Of a stretch of 7,330 nt of DNA, positions 5,009-7,330 are shown in pieces; within the stretch, counting starts at the first letter, position 1; each line of letters opens with the position of its first letter. Source of the stretch: Deltaproteobacteria bacterium (lineage in GTDB: Bacteria > Desulfobacterota > Deferrisomatia > Deferrisomatales > Deferrisomataceae); assembly GCA_013152215.1 (NCBI GenBank), contig JAADGT010000354.1, positions 10,460 through 17,789 of the forward strand, given 5' to 3'. Below the pieces are notes generated by a model that saw only the letters and a program-made list of their open reading frames with translations, did not search any database and was not told the origin of the DNA. The position numbers and the translations under genes are program-made.

Positions 5009-5100
5009 CCGACCGCGCCCCGAAGTATCCCATCGGGTCTCTGCTTTATCCGTGTGGAGCCCGCTGCTGGAAACCTTTTCCGTACGGCTTTTCGGTAACG

Positions 5101-5128
5101 ACCGGATATACGAACGAACCGATCCGGT
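5101..5128. promoter_or_regulatory. Inverted repeat upstream of the zinc-ribbon gene
   Basis: ACCGGAT (5101-5107) and ATCCGGT (5122-5128) form perfect 7-bp arms around a 14-base spacer containing ACGAACGAACC. ATTTT follows on the plus strand. It could be an operator, or a weak terminator or attenuator for a transcript entering from the left. Confidence 0.35.
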
Positions 5129-5218
5129 ATTTTCCCTTCGAGACATCTTGCCGGGGGGGATGGCGTGTGGCTAAAGAACACTTCGCCCCCAATGTTCACC
5201 ATACGCGGAGGGATCGCG

Positions 5219-5410
5219 ATGTGTAATCACGCGTACGGGCTGGAGATCATCCGCTGCCAGGAGTGCGGTGCCCACGTGGCCTCCCAGTGTGGCGAATGCG
5301 GGTACGAGGCGCGTTACGACGAACACGCGCCGGGTTGCCCCTTGACCCTCTCGCAGGCTCCCCCCAGCGAGGGGTCGGACTCGTCGGAGGCGGTCCGAAA
5401 CCGAGTGTGA
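5219..5410 (+). CDS. 63-residue zinc-ribbon protein, unknown function
   Basis: Small cytoplasmic protein starting MCNHAYGLEI. It has a compact four-cysteine ribbon, CQEC (13-16) and CGEC (24-27), each followed by Gly as in typical zinc knuckles. C2, H4, H36 and C40 are additional potential metal ligands, the latter two in HAPGCP. The last 20 residues are polar, Ser- and Glu-rich, and probably unstructured. GGAGG lies 7 bases before ATG 5219, which decides the start over the in-frame upstream ATG at 5165. It is followed after 35 bp by the next small gene and probably forms a two-gene transcript with it. Rubredoxin-like iron binding is an alternative to zinc, but the inter-motif spacing of seven residues is too short for a rubredoxin. 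No named family recognised. Confidence 0.72.
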   Translation: MCNHAYGLEIIRCQECGAHVASQCGECGYEARYDEHAPGCPLTLSQAPPSEGSDSSEAVRNRV

Positions 5411-5445
5411 GGGGGGGACGGAGGGACGAGGAAGGAGGAAGAACC

Positions 5446-5643
5446 ATGGTCCGAGTGGAACTCTCGGAGGAGGAGGCACGCACCCTCGCCCAGGTGTTGG
5501 ACTACGCGCTCTCCGAGCTGCGCATGGAGATCGCCGACACGGACCGGAAGGACTTTCGCGAGGGGCTCAAGGCCCAGAAGCAGACCCTTGCCGCGATCCT
5601 CCATCGGCTGAGGGGGTCGGAGTCGGGCCCGGCCGCGGCCTGA
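5446..5643 (+). CDS. 65-residue helical protein, unknown function
   Basis: Protein of 65 residues starting MVRVELSEEEARTL. It is highly charged and almost entirely helical in character: a first helix at about residues 7-29, a short DTDRKDF turn (31-37), a second helix at about 38-57, then a flexible GSESGPAAA tail. Heptad-like hydrophobic spacing suggests a helical hairpin that self-associates. It has no cysteine, membrane segment or signal peptide. The start has a strong AAGGAGG 9 bases upstream. It follows the zinc-ribbon gene by 35 purine-rich bases, consistent with one operon. Similar short acidic helical proteins with an 'EIADTDRKDFR' core are, to my recollection, conserved hypothetical proteins; I assign no function. 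Confidence 0.75.
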   Translation: MVRVELSEEEARTLAQVLDYALSELRMEIADTDRKDFREGLKAQKQTLAAILHRLRGSESGPAAA

Positions 5644-5655
5644 ACCCCTGGATTC

Positions 5656-5677
5656 CGCTCTCCCCCGGGCGGGAGCG
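5656..5677. terminator. Weak convergent hairpin, possible terminator
   Basis: CGCTC (5656-5660) pairs with GAGCG (5673-5677) and CC with GG beyond one bulged T, giving a 7-bp bulged stem in the 57-bp gap between two convergent genes. Only GTTTC follows on the plus strand and nothing T-rich on the minus strand, so support is low. Confidence 0.3.
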
Positions 5678-5700
5678 AGCGTTTCACGCCGCTTGCCGGC

Positions 5701-7070
<1,370 letters not shown>

Positions 7071-7074
<4 letters not shown>

Positions 7075-7330
7075 GGCGTCCTCGGGTTTCGAAACTCCAT
7101 GATGCGTTCGATCACCTTGAGCTCCTCGATCTGGCGCTGGAGGGCCCGGTTCTCCTCCTGCTGGCGCTCCAGCCGTTCCCGGGTCCGCTCCAGGTCCTTG
7201 CGGGCGCGCTCCGCCTCCTCTTGGGCCCGGCTCAGGCGTCTGCGGCACGCGGGGTCCGGGGCTGCCGGGGCGGGAGCCGGGCGGGGCGGGGGCCGGCTGC
7301 GCACCACCCGGAGGAGGAGCTCCTCCAGAG
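7071..7330 (-). CDS. QseG-like coiled-coil protein, C-terminal part
   Basis: The frame is open from the right edge to TGA 7073-7071, giving the last 85 or so residues. Visible are a short LEELLLRVVRS end of a preceding helix, a Pro- and Ala-rich linker (RPPPRPAPAPAAP), then a long charged coiled coil of about 50 residues (Arg, Glu and Gln heptads, no helix breaker) ending VIERIMEFRNPRTP. In the qseE-qseG-qseF operon, QseG is an outer-membrane lipoprotein with a C-terminal coiled coil that communicates with the QseE kinase. Position directly before a GlrR gene, with a 4-bp GTGA overlap, and the 'IERxxxxR' ending support an equivalent role by inference. The N-terminus, including any lipobox, is outside the window. 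It could alternatively be the tail of another coiled-coil protein. Confidence 0.7.

Larger units (their letters stand above)
4922..5218. promoter_or_regulatory. Divergent, dyad-rich intergenic control region
   Basis: This gap of 297 bp is visibly less GC-rich than its surroundings and holds no credible gene. It contains the minus-strand promoter at 4980-5008 and dyads at 4944-4961, 5069-5081 and 5101-5128. There is also a self-complementary CCGTACGG at 5080-5087 and the ribosome-binding sites of both flanking genes. No strong plus-strand promoter could be picked; TTGCCG 5148-5153 with TAAAGA 5172-5177 is a weak possibility. Confidence 0.5.

Noticed and set aside
3857..5098. A single 413-codon plus-strand open frame
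   Set aside because: Only its first part (3935 to about 4040) looks like protein. The rest is Arg-, Gly- and Pro-rich out-of-frame translation of the hydrolase and antisense to the three-CXXC gene.
4922..5218. Known riboswitch or tRNA in the long intergenic gap
   Set aside because: No cloverleaf, T-loop pattern or riboswitch core that I recognise is present; only simple inverted repeats are visible.

Overview
This window looks like ordinary chromosome from a GC-rich bacterium. Several things fit a deltaproteobacterial (Desulfobacterota-type) host: an NtrC-family response regulator of the GlrR/QseF type behind a QseG-like coiled-coil gene, a small membrane-anchored CXXCH cytochrome, a DUF2400 protein and a stand-alone 'core MetE' methyltransferase. 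This placement is an inference from gene content and base composition. No tRNA, rRNA, insertion sequence or CRISPR array was seen.

Left part (1-2131): the tail of an unidentified plus-strand gene converges on, and overlaps by 22 bp, a minus-strand DUF2400/TIGR02757 gene (139-966). A divergent control region (967-1177) separates that gene from a plus-strand exported TPR protein (1178-1753). The control region carries a sigma-70-like promoter, two dyads placed over its -35 box and start point, and a sigma-54-like site. A clear rho-independent terminator follows the TPR gene, then a small two-haem c-type cytochrome with an N-terminal membrane anchor (1871-2131).

Middle (2166-4556): a two-gene minus-strand operon encodes a core-MetE-like zinc methyltransferase (3700-2666) coupled by an ATGA overlap to an exported protein of unknown function (2669-2166). 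Transcribed away from it is a proteasome-type N-terminal nucleophile hydrolase (3935-4556). Its reading frame breaks by one base immediately after the putative catalytic lysine, so it is a pseudogene, a programmed-frameshift gene or an assembly error.

Right part (4557-7330): a minus-strand three-CXXC zinc-binding protein (4921-4628) has a strong promoter and a strong terminator. It lies opposite a plus-strand pair, a 63-residue zinc-ribbon protein (5219-5410) and a 65-residue helical protein (5446-5643). The roughly 300-bp gap between the divergent genes is less GC-rich than its surroundings and dense in inverted repeats. The window ends with the minus-strand GlrR-like sigma-54 activator (7074-5701), coupled by a GTGA overlap to the C-terminal part of a QseG-like coiled-coil protein. 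This matches the qseE-qseG-qseF order, so a sensor kinase is expected just outside the window.

The best candidates for something unusual are the frameshifted serine-type proteasome homologue and the divergent cysteine-rich gene pair with its dyad-rich control region. I did not find convincing evidence of a wholly new multi-gene system.
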